64,000 nucleotides of DNA from Paenisporosarcina sp050269735 (lineage in GTDB: Bacteria > Bacillota > Bacilli > Bacillales_A > Planococcaceae): positions 682,001-746,000 of the forward strand of contig NZ_JBNNIX010000001.1 in NCBI RefSeq assembly GCF_050269735.1, given 5' to 3'. Of this stretch, positions 8,033 to 17,501 are shown piece after piece. The position numbers were made by a program, and so were the translations under genes. Positions within the stretch are counted from its first letter, which is position 1. The number at the start of each line of letters is the position of its first letter. The notes below the pieces were generated by a model. The model was given only the letters and a program-made list of their open reading frames with translations. It was not told where the DNA came from and searched no databases.

Positions 8033-9541
8033 ATGAGCATCAAAGCTGAAGAAATCAGTGTCTTGATTAAACAGCAGATTGAAAATTATCAATCTGAGAT
8101 GAAAGTTAGCGATGTGGGTACAGTTATCCAAATTGGTGATGGTATCGCTCGTGCTCATGGTCTCGACAACGTCATGGCTGGAGAGTTATTGGAATTCTCT
8201 ACCGGTGTTATGGGTATGGCACAAAACTTAGAAGCTAACAACGTTGGTATTGTTATTCTAGGGCCATATGCAGATATCAAAGAAGGCGATGAAGTACGTC
8301 GTACAGGCCGTATTATGGAAGTACCAGTTGGAACAGAAATGATTGGCCGTGTTGTCAATCCACTAGGCCAACCAGTTGATGGCTTAGGCCCAATCAACAC
8401 AACAAAAACTCGCCCAATCGAAAGCCCAGCACAAGGTGTTATGGCCCGTAAATCGGTTCATGAGCCATTGCAAACTGGAATTAAAGCGATTGACGCATTA
8501 GTGCCAATCGGCCGTGGTCAACGTGAGTTAATCATCGGTGACCGCCAAACAGGTAAAACAGCTGTTGCGATCGATACGATCCTTAACCAAGCTGACCAAA
8601 ACATGATTTGTATTTACGTAGCAATCGGTCAAAAAGAATCGACTGTACGTAACGTAGTTGAAACGCTTCGTAAAAACGGTGCGCTAGAATACACAATCGT
8701 TGTTACTGCTTCAGCATCTCAACCAGCTCCATTATTGTACCTAGCTCCTTACACAGGTATCACTATGGCTGAAGAATTCATGTTTGATGGCAAGCACGTA
8801 CTGATTGTTTATGATGATTTATCTAAACAAGCTGCTGCTTACCGCGAACTTTCATTATTACTTCGTCGTCCTCCGGGTCGTGAAGCTTATCCAGGGGATG
8901 TTTTCTACTTACATAGCCGTTTGTTAGAGCGTGCTGCTAAGTTGAATGAAACACTTGGTTCAGGGTCAATTACAGCTCTTCCATTCGTTGAGACACAAGC
9001 TGGAGATATCTCTGCTTATATTCCAACAAACGTAATTTCGATTACGGATGGACAGATCTTCTTACAATCTGACCTATTCTTCTCAGGTGTACGTCCAGCA
9101 ATCAACGCGGGTCTTTCAGTATCACGTGTTGGTGGTTCAGCTCAAATTAAAGCAATGAAAAAAGTTGCGGGTACACTACGTCTTGACTTAGCTGCATTCC
9201 GTGAGCTTGAAGCATTCGCTCAATTCGGTTCTGACCTTGATAAAATAACTCAATCCAAATTAAACCGTGGTGCACGTACAGTAGAAGTATTGAAACAAGA
9301 CTTGAATAAACCACTTAAGGTTGAAAAACAAGTTGTTATTCTTTACGCTCTTACACGTGGTCACTTAGATGATATTCCAGTTCAAGATATCGTTCGTTTC
9401 GAGAGCGAATTGCACAGCTGGTTAGATTCAAACCACACAAACGTTTTAGATCACATCCGTACAACAAAAGATCTTCCTGCTGACGAAGACTTAGTAAACG
9501 CGATCTCAGCGTTTAAAAAGACATTTGCTAAATCAGAGTAA
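8033..9541 (+). CDS. atpA: F1Fo ATP synthase subunit alpha
   Basis: 502-residue nucleotide-binding but non-catalytic F1 subunit. Walker A GDRQTGKT lies at 169-176, Walker B around LIVYDDLSKQA, and the arginine finger region in FLQSDLFFSGVRPAI. The start is ATG 8033 behind AAAGAGGTGAC; an upstream in-frame ATG at 8015 precedes this ribosome site and would add a non-conserved extension. Confidence 0.98.
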   Translation: MSIKAEEISVLIKQQIENYQSEMKVSDVGTVIQIGDGIARAHGLDNVMAGELLEFSTGVMGMAQNLEANNVGIVILGPYADIKEGDEVRRTGRIMEVPVGTEMIGRVVNPLGQPVDGLGPINTTKTRPIESPAQGVMARKSVHEPLQTGIKAIDALVPIGRGQRELIIGDRQTGKTAVAIDTILNQADQNMICIYVAIGQKESTVRNVVETLRKNGALEYTIVVTASASQPAPLLYLAPYTGITMAEEFMFDGKHVLIVYDDLSKQAAAYRELSLLLRRPPGREAYPGDVFYLHSRLLERAAKLNETLGSGSITALPFVETQAGDISAYIPTNVISITDGQIFLQSDLFFSGVRPAINAGLSVSRVGGSAQIKAMKKVAGTLRLDLAAFRELEAFAQFGSDLDKITQSKLNRGARTVEVLKQDLNKPLKVEKQVVILYALTRGHLDDIPVQDIVRFESELHSWLDSNHTNVLDHIRTTKDLPADEDLVNAISAFKKTFAKSE

Positions 9542-9583
9542 TCTTTTTGGATGAATAAAAAACGATAAGGTGGTGAAATACCA

Positions 9584-10441
9584 GTGGCATCATTACGCGA
9601 CATTAAAAGCCGAATAACATCGACAAAGAAAACGAGCCAGATTACAAAAGCGATGCAAATGGTGTCGGCTTCGAAATTGAACCGTGCAGAATTGAATGCG
9701 AAATCATTCGTTCCTTACATGGCGAAAATTGAAGAAGTTGTAGGAGCAATCGCTTCAGGAACTAGCGAAAATGGGCATGCAATGCTCAAATATCGCCCTG
9801 TAGTTAAGACGGCTTACCTCGTCATCACTGCTGACCGTGGACTTGCGGGTGCATACAACAGTAACGTGTTACGTGCTGTAACGAATGCAATTCGTGAGCG
9901 TCACACATCAAATGATCAATTTGTAGTCTTTGCAGTTGGACGTATCGGTCGTGATTTCTTCACGAAACGCGGCATTACAGTAATTGAAAGTGCAGTCGGT
10001 TTACCGGACCAGCCTTCATTTGCTGATATTAAAGAAATAGCGCGCAAGGCTGTTGGTATGTTCACAGAAGGTATGTATGATGAACTTTATATGTACTACA
10101 ACCATTTTGTTAGCGCCATTCAACAAGACGTTACAGAGAAAAAGGTGCTTCCGTTAACGGACATCGCTATGACAAGCACAGCTGCTTCATATGAATTCGA
10201 GCCTTCAGGCGAAGCAATTCTTGAAGTACTGCTTCCGCAATATGCGGAAAGCTTGATCTACGGTGCTTTACTAGACGGAAAAGCAAGTGAACATGCTGCA
10301 CGTATGACAGCAATGAAGAGCGCAACCGATAACGCAAGTGAACTAATCAGTTCATTAACATTACAATTCAACCGTGCACGTCAAGCAGCGATTACCCAAG
10401 AAATTACGGAAATCGTCGGCGGCGTAGCGGCTCTAGAATAG
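9584..10441 (+). CDS. atpG: F1Fo ATP synthase subunit gamma
   Basis: 285-residue central rotor shaft. The N-terminal coiled-coil strand is MASLRDIKSRITSTKKTSQITKAMQMVSASK and the C-terminal strand is ASELISSLTLQFNRARQAAITQEITEIVGG; both are signature ends of gamma. The middle carries the Rossmann-like domain beginning TAYLVITADRGLAGAYN. GTG start preceded by AAGGTGGTG. Confidence 0.98.
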   Translation: MASLRDIKSRITSTKKTSQITKAMQMVSASKLNRAELNAKSFVPYMAKIEEVVGAIASGTSENGHAMLKYRPVVKTAYLVITADRGLAGAYNSNVLRAVTNAIRERHTSNDQFVVFAVGRIGRDFFTKRGITVIESAVGLPDQPSFADIKEIARKAVGMFTEGMYDELYMYYNHFVSAIQQDVTEKKVLPLTDIAMTSTAASYEFEPSGEAILEVLLPQYAESLIYGALLDGKASEHAARMTAMKSATDNASELISSLTLQFNRARQAAITQEITEIVGGVAALE

Positions 10442-10471
10442 AAGAAGTAAGTAAGACAGGAGGGAACAAGT

Positions 10472-11887
10472 ATGAACATAGGACACGTTCTTCAAGTAAT
10501 GGGTCCAGTTGTTGACGTTAAGTTCAACAACGGCCAGTTACCAGCAATCTACAACGCATTGACAGTTGCGATTGAACGTCCAAACCAAGAGCCTACAACG
10601 TTAACTCTTGAAGTTGCGTTACACCTTGGTGACGACTCTGTCCGTACAGTAGCTATGTCATCTACAGATGGCTTGAAGCGTGGTGCGGAAGTTACAGACG
10701 CTGGATCAGCAATTACAGTTCCAGTTGGTGACATCACATTAGGTCGTGTATTCAACGTACTTGGTGAAGTAATTGACTTAGGCGAAGAGATCCCGGCTGA
10801 ATTACGCCGTGACCCGATTCACCGTCTTGCACCAACGTTCGAACACCTTTCAACGGAAGTTGAAATTCTTGAAACAGGAATCAAAGTAGTAGACTTATTA
10901 GCTCCTTACATCAAAGGTGGTAAAATCGGTCTCTTCGGTGGTGCCGGTGTAGGTAAAACTGTACTTATTCAAGAATTAATCAATAACATCGCACAAGAAC
11001 ACGGCGGTATCTCGGTATTCGCAGGTGTTGGTGAGCGTACGCGTGAAGGAAATGACTTATTCCATGAGATGAGCGATTCTGGCGTTATCAAGAAAACAGC
11101 AATGGTATTCGGTCAAATGAACGAGCCGCCTGGTGCACGTATGCGTGTTGCCTTGACTGGTTTAACAATGGCTGAGTATTTCCGTGATGAGCAAGGTGCA
11201 GACGTACTATTGTTCATCGATAATATCTTCCGTTTCACTCAAGCAGGTTCTGAGGTATCAGCCCTTCTAGGCCGTATGCCATCAGCCGTTGGTTACCAAC
11301 CAACACTTGCTACTGAAATGGGTCAATTGCAAGAGCGTATCACGTCTACTAACGTAGGTTCTGTAACATCGATCCAAGCGATTTACGTACCTGCCGATGA
11401 CTATACGGATCCAGCTCCAGCAACAACATTTGCTCACTTAGATGCAACAACTAACTTAGAACGTAAACTTTCTGAGATGGGTATTTACCCAGCTGTAGAT
11501 CCTTTGGCTTCAACTTCTCGTGCATTGTCACCTGAAATCGTTGGCGAAGAGCACTACACAGTTGCTCGTCAAGTACAATCAACACTTCAACGCTACAAAG
11601 AACTTCAAGATATCATCGCGATTCTTGGTATGGATGAGTTATCTGATGATGACAAGTTAACGGTTAACCGTGCTCGTCGTATTCAGTTCTACTTATCTCA
11701 AAACTTCCACGTAGCTGAGCAATTCACTGGCCAAAAAGGTTCATACGTACCAGTTAAAGAAACAGTTCAAGGATTCAAACAAATTCTTGATGGTAAATAT
11801 GATCACCTTCCTGAAGATGCATTCCGTTTAGTTGGACGCATTGAAGAGGTTATTGAAAAAGCGAAAAGCATGGGCGTTGAAGTTTAA
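10472..11887 (+). CDS. atpD: F1Fo ATP synthase subunit beta
   Basis: 471-residue catalytic F1 subunit. P-loop GGAGVGKT (156-163), catalytic glutamate in GVGERTREG (Glu188), the Walker B strand LLFIDNIFRFTQAGSEVS and the DELSDDD segment that interacts with gamma/epsilon (DELSDEE in many homologues). Excellent ribosome site AGGAGGG. Confidence 0.99.
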   Translation: MNIGHVLQVMGPVVDVKFNNGQLPAIYNALTVAIERPNQEPTTLTLEVALHLGDDSVRTVAMSSTDGLKRGAEVTDAGSAITVPVGDITLGRVFNVLGEVIDLGEEIPAELRRDPIHRLAPTFEHLSTEVEILETGIKVVDLLAPYIKGGKIGLFGGAGVGKTVLIQELINNIAQEHGGISVFAGVGERTREGNDLFHEMSDSGVIKKTAMVFGQMNEPPGARMRVALTGLTMAEYFRDEQGADVLLFIDNIFRFTQAGSEVSALLGRMPSAVGYQPTLATEMGQLQERITSTNVGSVTSIQAIYVPADDYTDPAPATTFAHLDATTNLERKLSEMGIYPAVDPLASTSRALSPEIVGEEHYTVARQVQSTLQRYKELQDIIAILGMDELSDDDKLTVNRARRIQFYLSQNFHVAEQFTGQKGSYVPVKETVQGFKQILDGKYDHLPEDAFRLVGRIEEVIEKAKSMGVEV

Positions 11888-11911
11888 TAACAGGGACCAG
11901 GAGGGGAAAAA

Positions 11912-12319
11912 ATGAAGACCATCAAAGTCAATATTGTCACTCCCGACGGCCCGGTATACGATTCTGAAGTCAACATGATCATTGCCACTACAACAACTGG
12001 TGAAATTGGTGTGATGCCTGGACACATTCCAATGGTTGCTCCACTTAAAGTGGGTGTCATTCGTTTGAAAAAGGAAGGAACAACTGAACTCGTAGCAGTA
12101 AGCGGCGGTTTCTTGGAAGTTCGACCTGACCAAGTATCCATTCTGGCTCCATCAGCTGAAGTATCTAGCACAATTGATATCTATCGTGCGAAAGAAGCAA
12201 TGAAACGTGCTGAAGAACGTCTGAACTTATCAAAACAAGACGACGTCGATTTCAAACGTGCGGAACTATCATTGAAACGCGCAATGAATCGTATCAACGT
12301 TAATGAGGGTAACATCTAA
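11912..12319 (+). CDS. atpC: F1Fo ATP synthase subunit epsilon
   Basis: 135-residue last gene of the operon. The N-terminal beta-sandwich starts with MKTIKVNIVTPDGPVYD and contains TGEIGVMPGHIPMV; the C-terminal helical hairpin (about 90-133) can extend into F1 and inhibit ATP hydrolysis. Ribosome site AGGAGGGG. A strong terminator follows nine bases after the stop. Confidence 0.98.
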   Translation: MKTIKVNIVTPDGPVYDSEVNMIIATTTTGEIGVMPGHIPMVAPLKVGVIRLKKEGTTELVAVSGGFLEVRPDQVSILAPSAEVSSTIDIYRAKEAMKRAEERLNLSKQDDVDFKRAELSLKRAMNRINVNEGNI

Positions 12320-12328
12320 TAAAAGATG

Positions 12329-12365
12329 CGAGTCGAGGAGTAGTATTCTCCTCGACTCGTTTTTT
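12329..12365 (+). terminator. atp operon terminator
   Basis: Perfect 12-bp stem CGAGTCGAGGAG/CTCCTCGACTCG, seven-base loop and six T residues. Confidence 0.96.
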
Positions 12366-12703
12366 ATGGATTTGTGAGTAAATCTGCATTCGAATGTGGT
12401 TATTACATTTCGCAATTAGATTTCGAGAAATGGATTGAGGATATCAGCAATTTGCACGTTGTTATCGATGAATAGGAAGGATCTTTTCACTTCATCTTAG
12501 GAAATCTGCATTTCTACTTACGATATCTGAATATGATTACTGCTTGTCTGGTATTGTGCATTATCTAATATTAATTGTTTCAACATGATTCGAGCGTATT
12601 TAAAATAATTCACCAATGGCATTCATGCTAAACAATGATTTTTAAGAAAAGAATTTCCTAACTTTGTATAAACACTTCTTAAACGAAAAAGGAGCAATCA
12701 CAT
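12366..12703. other. Intergenic stretch without recognised features
   Basis: AT-rich DNA between the atp terminator and ywzB. Short echoes of AAATCTGCAT are seen, but no reading frame, hairpin or phased array can be supported. It presumably carries the ywzB promoter. Confidence 0.5.
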
Positions 12704-12940
12704 ATGTATACACAAATTGGACAGCAAGCAATTCTCGGCATATTATCTCATGCATTTTTTATCGGTATTACATTTTTTGCACTTCGTGCAGTCATGATCG
12801 AAAAAGTGGTCAAAAAACAACATGTTTTTCAAGTGCAACTTTTATACATTTTATTGAGCATTGCTATCGGATCAACCGTGTCGAACTTCTTTCTGAACAT
12901 GTCGAATTGGTCGAAACAGCTACCGTATCTATTGTCTTAA
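12704..12940 (+). CDS. ywzB: YwzB-like DUF1146 membrane protein
   Basis: 78 residues with two hydrophobic segments (about 8-30 and 45-64) and a basic linker (EKVVKKQH). Small DUF1146 proteins occupy this exact place after atpC in Bacillales; their function is unknown. ATG start with AAAGGAG upstream. The ywmB gene that lies between ywzB and murAA in B. subtilis is not present here. Confidence 0.85.
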   Translation: MYTQIGQQAILGILSHAFFIGITFFALRAVMIEKVVKKQHVFQVQLLYILLSIAIGSTVSNFFLNMSNWSKQLPYLLS

Positions 12941-13313
12941 TGTGTCCTCTTTATGTCCATAAAGATGAATTAGGTATTCGTAGCTATGGCCATGGAGAGA
13001 ACGTATTATTACCCGGGAAATAAATTGTCGAAGAATGGTTTAAACCTATATAACTAGGGAATTAGTAGTGAGAATAAGTTGATGAAAAGAGTTTATATGA
13101 GTTTCATAAATGACCGACACAAAGGACTCGTGACTTACGTATCATATAAGACAGTTACTAGTCAAAAAGTTTTTAACAAATGAGGGAATGGATACTTGTT
13201 TTATAGAGAAAATGACTGTAATATGAGAAATGTTTTTATTCCTAACTAACGACATCATACGAGTTTAATCGACACATAGAGAAAATCAATATACAAAACA
13301 TGGAGGGTCAACA
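12941..13313. other. Gap between ywzB and murA, no supported gene
   Basis: No start-to-stop coding frame of convincing composition. The only coding-like stretch is PLYVHKDELGIRSYGHGE and following residues (about 12946-13023), which I cannot assign. The murA ribosome site TGGAGGG lies at the end of the gap. Confidence 0.5.
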
Positions 13314-14615
13314 TTGGATAAAATTATTGTAAGAGGCGGCCAAAAGTTAACAGGAAAAGTAAGAGTAGAGGGTGCAAAAAATGCGGTATTACCGGTTTTA
13401 GCAGCAGCACTTTTAGCGTCAAAAGGGAAAAACATCATTCGTGACGTAGCGAATTTAGCAGATGTTTATACAATCAATGAAGTATTAAAAAGTTTAGGTG
13501 CAACAGTGCAATACTACCCTAAACAAAACGAAGTCATCATTGATTCTTCAGCTACTTTATCAAGTGAAGCTCAATTCGAATACGTGCGTAAAATGCGTGC
13601 ATCCATTTTAGTAATGGGTCCAATTTTAGCTCGTAACGGATTTGCACGTGTAGCACTTCCAGGAGGCTGTGCAATCGGTTCCCGACCAATTGATCAACAC
13701 TTAAAAGGCTTCGAGGCAATGGGTGCTGAAATTTCATTTGGACATGGATTTGTTGAGGCAAAAACAAATGGTCGCTTAAAAGGCGCTAAAATTTACATGG
13801 ACTTCCCAAGTGTTGGGGCAACTGAAAACATCATGACGGCTGCAGCATTGGCAGAAGGTACTACTATTCTTGAAAATGCAGCAAAAGAGCCTGAGATTGT
13901 TGATTTGGCGAACTTCATCAACGAGATGGGTGGACGTGTTATCGGAGCTGGAACTGACACGATTCGTATCGAGGGTGTTGAGGAATTAGAAGGAACACTT
14001 CACCACATCATCCCTGACCGTATTGAAGCAGGCACATTTATGGTAGCAGCTGCTATCACTAAAGGTGATGTGACAATCGAAAACGCTGTGCCTGAACATA
14101 TGGCAGCTTTGATTTCCAAAATGGAAGAAATGGGTGTTCAAATCAATGAAGAAGTAGACGGACTTCGTATCCGTGCAACTGAAACTTTGAAATCAGTGGA
14201 CATCAAAACAATGCCACATCCTGGTTTCCCAACTGACATGCAATCGCAAATGATGGCATTAATGTTAACGGCAACAGGAAATGGTATGCTTACTGAAACA
14301 GTATTCGAAAATCGCTTTATGCACGTAGAAGAATTCCGTCGCATGAATGCTAACGTGAAAATCGAAGGTCGATCAGTTATCATGCAAGGACCATCTGATT
14401 TACAAGGTGCTGAAGTAGCAGCAACAGACTTACGCGCAGCGGCAGCATTAATCTTAGCTGGCTTAGCTTCAGAAGGTGTAACACGCGTTACTGAACTTTA
14501 CCACCTTGACCGTGGCTACGTGAACTTCCACTTAAAATTACAAGCTCTAGGAGCAGACATTGAACGCGTTTCATCTACATCATCTGATGAAAAAGTGATG
14601 CAACAAACAGTTTAA
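13314..14615 (+). CDS. murA: UDP-N-acetylglucosamine 1-carboxyvinyltransferase (MurAA)
   Basis: 433 residues. It transfers enolpyruvate from PEP to UDP-GlcNAc, the first committed step of peptidoglycan synthesis, and is the fosfomycin target. Visible features: MDKIIVRGGQKLTGKVRVEGAKNAVLP at the N-terminus, the active-site loop PGGCAIGSRPID with catalytic Cys119, and FPTDMQSQMMAL in the C-terminal half. The start is TTG 13314 with TGGAGGG upstream. Its place before spoIID marks it as the MurAA paralogue. Confidence 0.98.
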   Translation: MDKIIVRGGQKLTGKVRVEGAKNAVLPVLAAALLASKGKNIIRDVANLADVYTINEVLKSLGATVQYYPKQNEVIIDSSATLSSEAQFEYVRKMRASILVMGPILARNGFARVALPGGCAIGSRPIDQHLKGFEAMGAEISFGHGFVEAKTNGRLKGAKIYMDFPSVGATENIMTAAALAEGTTILENAAKEPEIVDLANFINEMGGRVIGAGTDTIRIEGVEELEGTLHHIIPDRIEAGTFMVAAAITKGDVTIENAVPEHMAALISKMEEMGVQINEEVDGLRIRATETLKSVDIKTMPHPGFPTDMQSQMMALMLTATGNGMLTETVFENRFMHVEEFRRMNANVKIEGRSVIMQGPSDLQGAEVAATDLRAAAALILAGLASEGVTRVTELYHLDRGYVNFHLKLQALGADIERVSSTSSDEKVMQQTV

Positions 14616-14640
14616 TTCTCATATCCTATCCTATTCCAAA

Positions 14641-14676
14641 AACCGACATCTTATACCCAAGATGTCGGTTTTTTTT
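14641..14676 (+). terminator. murA terminator
   Basis: Perfect 12-bp stem AACCGACATCTT/AAGATGTCGGTT followed by T6. Confidence 0.96.
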
Positions 14677-14808
14677 GTGGGTAATTTTTTAGGTGAAAAC
14701 TCCATTCAACGAAGGGGAGAGAGGGATTTTTAGTGTATTCATGTTTGTTAGGAAATGTTCCTGTTCCAGACCAAATTATTTTGAAGTGCGAGAGCAGGAT
14801 GGTTAGTT

Positions 14809-15430
14809 TCCGCTGCGCTGCTGTGAAGGAATGAGGTTTTATATTGATTAATTCCTTTAAGCCTTTTGTTTTTTGGGGTGAGCGGACGCTCAGTCTGACT
14901 TTTAGCGCTTCACGTCTGAAAAAATGAAGTTGACGTCTGAAAAATGGAGCATCACGTCTGAAAAATTGCGGATGACGTCTGAAAACGCTGTGCTAAAAGT
15001 TGCCGCACCACGAGAGACTTTATCTCGTTTGCGGCAACTTTAAACTTTTTCATTCTAGAGTCTTGGTTAGTTCCCGTTCACCCAGTGACTCTCACAAAAA
15101 TACCCCGAACACGAAGTGAGAGGGGGCAAAATGGTTCGTTTCCGCTGCGCTGCTGTGAATGAATGAGGATTTATATTGATTTATTCCTTCAAGTCTTTTG
15201 TTTTTTTGGGTGAGCGGACGCTCAGTCTGACATCACGTCTGAAAAATTGCGGTTGATGTCTGAGAACACTGCGCTAGAAGGTGCCACACCACGAGAGACT
15301 TTATCTCGTTTGCGGCAACTTTAAACTTTTTCATTCTAGAGTCTGGTTAGTTCCCGTTCACCCAGCTACTCTCACAAACATACCCCGAACACAAAGTGGT
15401 AGGGGGCAAATTAGTTAATTTCCGCTATGA
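14809..15430 (+). repeat. Two tandem ~280-320 bp units with CGTCTGAAAAA 21-bp array
   Basis: Unit 1 (about 14809-15130) and unit 2 (about 15131-15410) share TTTCCGCTGCGCTGCTGTGAA, TGAGCGGACGCTCAGTCTGAC, a hairpin and a tail with ATACCCCGAACAC and AGGGGGCAAA; a truncated third start follows to about 15430. Unit 1 carries CGTCTGAAAA cores at 14913, 14934, 14955 and 14976, exactly 21 bp apart; unit 2 has one clear CGTCTG core and one altered TGTCTG core. The tail is the reverse complement of the dispersed repeat at 3215 and 35297. The gap between murA and spoIID (14677-15554) is filled by this and carries no gene. Confidence 0.88.
14996..15041. repeat. Long hairpin inside the murA-spoIID repeat
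   Basis: AAAGTTGCCGCA pairs with TGCGGCAACTTT (12 bp), with a second inner stem ACGAGA/TCTCGT. The copy in unit 2 has a damaged left arm, so only the first is fully foldable. It could be a terminator on either strand or a mobile hairpin element. Confidence 0.7.
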
Positions 15431-15519
15431 TGCAATTTGAAAAGTCTACCACTATAAATAAAAGATGAAATCTAGATAACTCCCGTGCAAACCTAGATAA
15501 ATTCTAATGCTCTCTGTAA

Positions 15520-15549
15520 ATCATATTCTTTACTCTCTCTTCATATATT
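15520..15549 (+). promoter_or_regulatory. Putative SigE promoter of spoIID
   Basis: ATCATATT, a 14-base spacer and CATATATT, close to the mother-cell SigE consensus known for Bacillus (about GTCATATT-N14-CATACANT). spoIID is a classical SigE gene. The predicted transcript start (about 15556) falls on the preferred ATG, implying a leaderless or nearly leaderless mRNA. AT-richness makes chance matches possible. Confidence 0.45.
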
Positions 15550-15554
15550 CGACC

Positions 15555-16478
15555 ATGAGATACTTAGCCATTGTAATCGCCTGTCTCTGTTTATTCCTCC
15601 TGCCACTGCAACTGATTAAAAAGTTACCGAAAGACGGGCAAGAGTCAGCAACGCCCCCCGGCAGTGAAGCGGCATGTGAACCCATACTGATTCGCGTGGA
15701 AGGGCATGCTGAGCCGTTTCCGTTAGAAGACTATGTCAAAGGTGTAGTGCAGGCAGAAATGCCGGCTACCTTCCAGCTAGAGGCCTTAAAAGCGCAAGCC
15801 ATTGCAGCACGCACTTATGCACTTAAAACAACAAATTTCGGTACAACATCTATTAAACCTACTACTTCACACCAGGCGTTCATTTCACAAAGCGAACGCA
15901 TATCCCCTCCAAACATCGCACAAGCAGTTACAGAAACAACCTCACAAGTTCTTACCTATAATAATGAACTCATCACAGCCATGTTTTTTTCAACAAGCAA
16001 TGGAAGAACGGAAAGCGCAGAAGGGTATAGCGGGAACGAAATTCCTTATTTAGTGACTACGGACAGCCTGGGGGATACCATATCTCCGAAGTTCTTCAAC
16101 ACGAAAACTTTCACGCTGAAGGAATGGAATGATGCGTTCGGCTTCACTTGGACTGCCGATCACTTCAAGACACTAGTGCTGACGCCGAATGAATCACAAC
16201 GAGTCAAACAAATGACAACCGCCAAACATGAATGGACTGGCCGTGAAATACGGGATATTTTAGGCCTCCCCTCCACGGACTTTGAAATAGACGCATCCAA
16301 TCCAAATCTCATCACCGTATCTACGAAAGGATTCGGGCATGGAGTCGGGATGAGTCAATACGGTGCAAACGCCATGGCACAGGAAGGGAGTAAGGTGGAG
16401 GAGATCTTGAGACATTACTATCCGAAGACGGAAATAAAAAATTTCCAATCTATTCAATCCGCATGTTTAAAACCTTGA
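15555..16478 (+). CDS. spoIID: Stage II sporulation protein D (SpoIID), peptidoglycan lytic transglycosylase
   Basis: About 307 residues with an N-terminal membrane anchor (MRYLAIVIACLCLFLLPLQLI) and an extracellular SpoIID domain. In engulfment SpoIID cleaves glycan strands as part of the SpoIID-SpoIIM-SpoIIP complex in the mother-cell membrane. The conserved VVQAEMPATFQLEALKAQAIAARTYAL holds the catalytic glutamate of the family (EMPA), and GFGHGVGMSQYGANAMA is the C-terminal signature. No ribosome site precedes ATG 15555; an in-frame ATG at 15507 would add 16 residues and also lacks one. The ATG 15555 start fits the anchor and the promoter, but is uncertain. Confidence 0.9.
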   Translation: MRYLAIVIACLCLFLLPLQLIKKLPKDGQESATPPGSEAACEPILIRVEGHAEPFPLEDYVKGVVQAEMPATFQLEALKAQAIAARTYALKTTNFGTTSIKPTTSHQAFISQSERISPPNIAQAVTETTSQVLTYNNELITAMFFSTSNGRTESAEGYSGNEIPYLVTTDSLGDTISPKFFNTKTFTLKEWNDAFGFTWTADHFKTLVLTPNESQRVKQMTTAKHEWTGREIRDILGLPSTDFEIDASNPNLITVSTKGFGHGVGMSQYGANAMAQEGSKVEEILRHYYPKTEIKNFQSIQSACLKP

Positions 16479-16513
16479 ATCGCTGACAACACTAGCATCA
16501 AGAGGTGATGAAT

Positions 16514-17173
16514 ATGCGAGAGGAAAAATCTAACAGTCCTTCTCTACCAAAAAAATCAAGTAAAAAACAAACGTGGCTTTGGCCGGCGATTTACGTAGGA
16601 TTTTCGCTATTATTTGTCGGCATGATCTGGGGGTACAATGCGTTTATTGGCTCTGACAGTGATGTTGCAGATGGTCCACGTACGGATGCCAATGGAGCTA
16701 CGGAAGAAGTTGCAGTAACGTCTCAAGAAGAGAACATGAAATTCCCATTCGATGAAGCAGCGCTTGATCAAATGACCATTCTACAAGATTTCTATGATCC
16801 AACAGCTTCGGAAGAATCACAAGAAAATTCTCTTCTTGTATTCAACCAAACTTATGAAACAAGTAACGGTGTTACCATTTCAATTGAAGGCGAACCGTTT
16901 GAAATTTTAGCTGCAATGAGTGGAACTGTAAAAGAAGTTAATGTTGATCCATTTATTGGAGACGAAATCGTTCTTGAACATGAAGACGGCCTAATTACTC
17001 AATATCGTTCAGTAAAAGAAATTTTAGTTAAAGTCGGCGACCATGTACAACAAGGTCAAGCGATGGCAACATCAACTGAAAATGAATTCAACCCAACAGC
17101 TGGCGTTCATTTACAGTTTGAAGTGTTCGAAAATGGAGAAGCAGTAAATCCACGTAACTATTTGGCGTTCTAA
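16514..17173 (+). CDS. spoIIQ: SpoIIQ-like M23/LytM-domain sporulation protein
   Basis: About 219 residues: basic cytoplasmic tail, one membrane helix (about 22-41, LWPAIYVGFSLLFVGMIWGY), an acidic linker, and a LytM (peptidase M23-fold) domain from about 105 to the end. In spore formers SpoIIQ sits in the forespore membrane and binds SpoIIIAH to build the channel between the two cells. The HxH zinc motif of active M23 enzymes reads HLQF here, so it is probably not an active endopeptidase. ATG 16514 fits AGAGGTG; earlier in-frame GTG/ATG overlap that site. Confidence 0.9.
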   Translation: MREEKSNSPSLPKKSSKKQTWLWPAIYVGFSLLFVGMIWGYNAFIGSDSDVADGPRTDANGATEEVAVTSQEENMKFPFDEAALDQMTILQDFYDPTASEESQENSLLVFNQTYETSNGVTISIEGEPFEILAAMSGTVKEVNVDPFIGDEIVLEHEDGLITQYRSVKEILVKVGDHVQQGQAMATSTENEFNPTAGVHLQFEVFENGEAVNPRNYLAF

Positions 17174-17228
17174 TTGCCATCTTTAAGGCATACGGTATAG
17201 GAAACGTTCGGTACGGAAGGATGCGGTC

Positions 17229-17501
17229 TTGCACGAACAGATCCGGAAACGTTGCCTAGAGCTTGGCGTCATGGTGCAGGAAACGGGCTTAACGGTACGC
17301 GCGGTTGCAAAGAAAACGGGCTACTCGAAGAGCACGGTGCACAAAGATTTAACAGAACGTTTAAAACTAGTAAATGAAGCACTGGCCAAAGAAGTTAGTG
17401 AAATCCTTGCCTATCATAAGGCCATCCGGCATATTCGGGGCGGGGAAGCAACGAAACAAATGTGGAAACTAAAAGAAGAACACACAGAAGAAACGTCATG
17501 A
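17229..17501 (+). CDS. spoIIID: Sporulation transcription factor SpoIIID
   Basis: 90 residues (B. subtilis 93). Mother-cell DNA-binding regulator acting with SigE. The helix-turn-helix RAVAKKTGYSKSTVHKDLTERL (about 24-45) and the basic C-terminal helix AIRHIRGGEATKQMWK are family hallmarks. TTG start with GGAAGGA upstream. Its 3' end and terminator have been copied several times into the tandem repeat that follows. Confidence 0.97.
   Translation: MHEQIRKRCLELGVMVQETGLTVRAVAKKTGYSKSTVHKDLTERLKLVNEALAKEVSEILAYHKAIRHIRGGEATKQMWKLKEEHTEETS

Noticed and set aside
12946..13040. Coding-like tail ELGIRSYGHGENVLLPGK before murA
   Set aside because: Could be a relic of a gene, but I cannot match it to any family and no start is evident; left unannotated.
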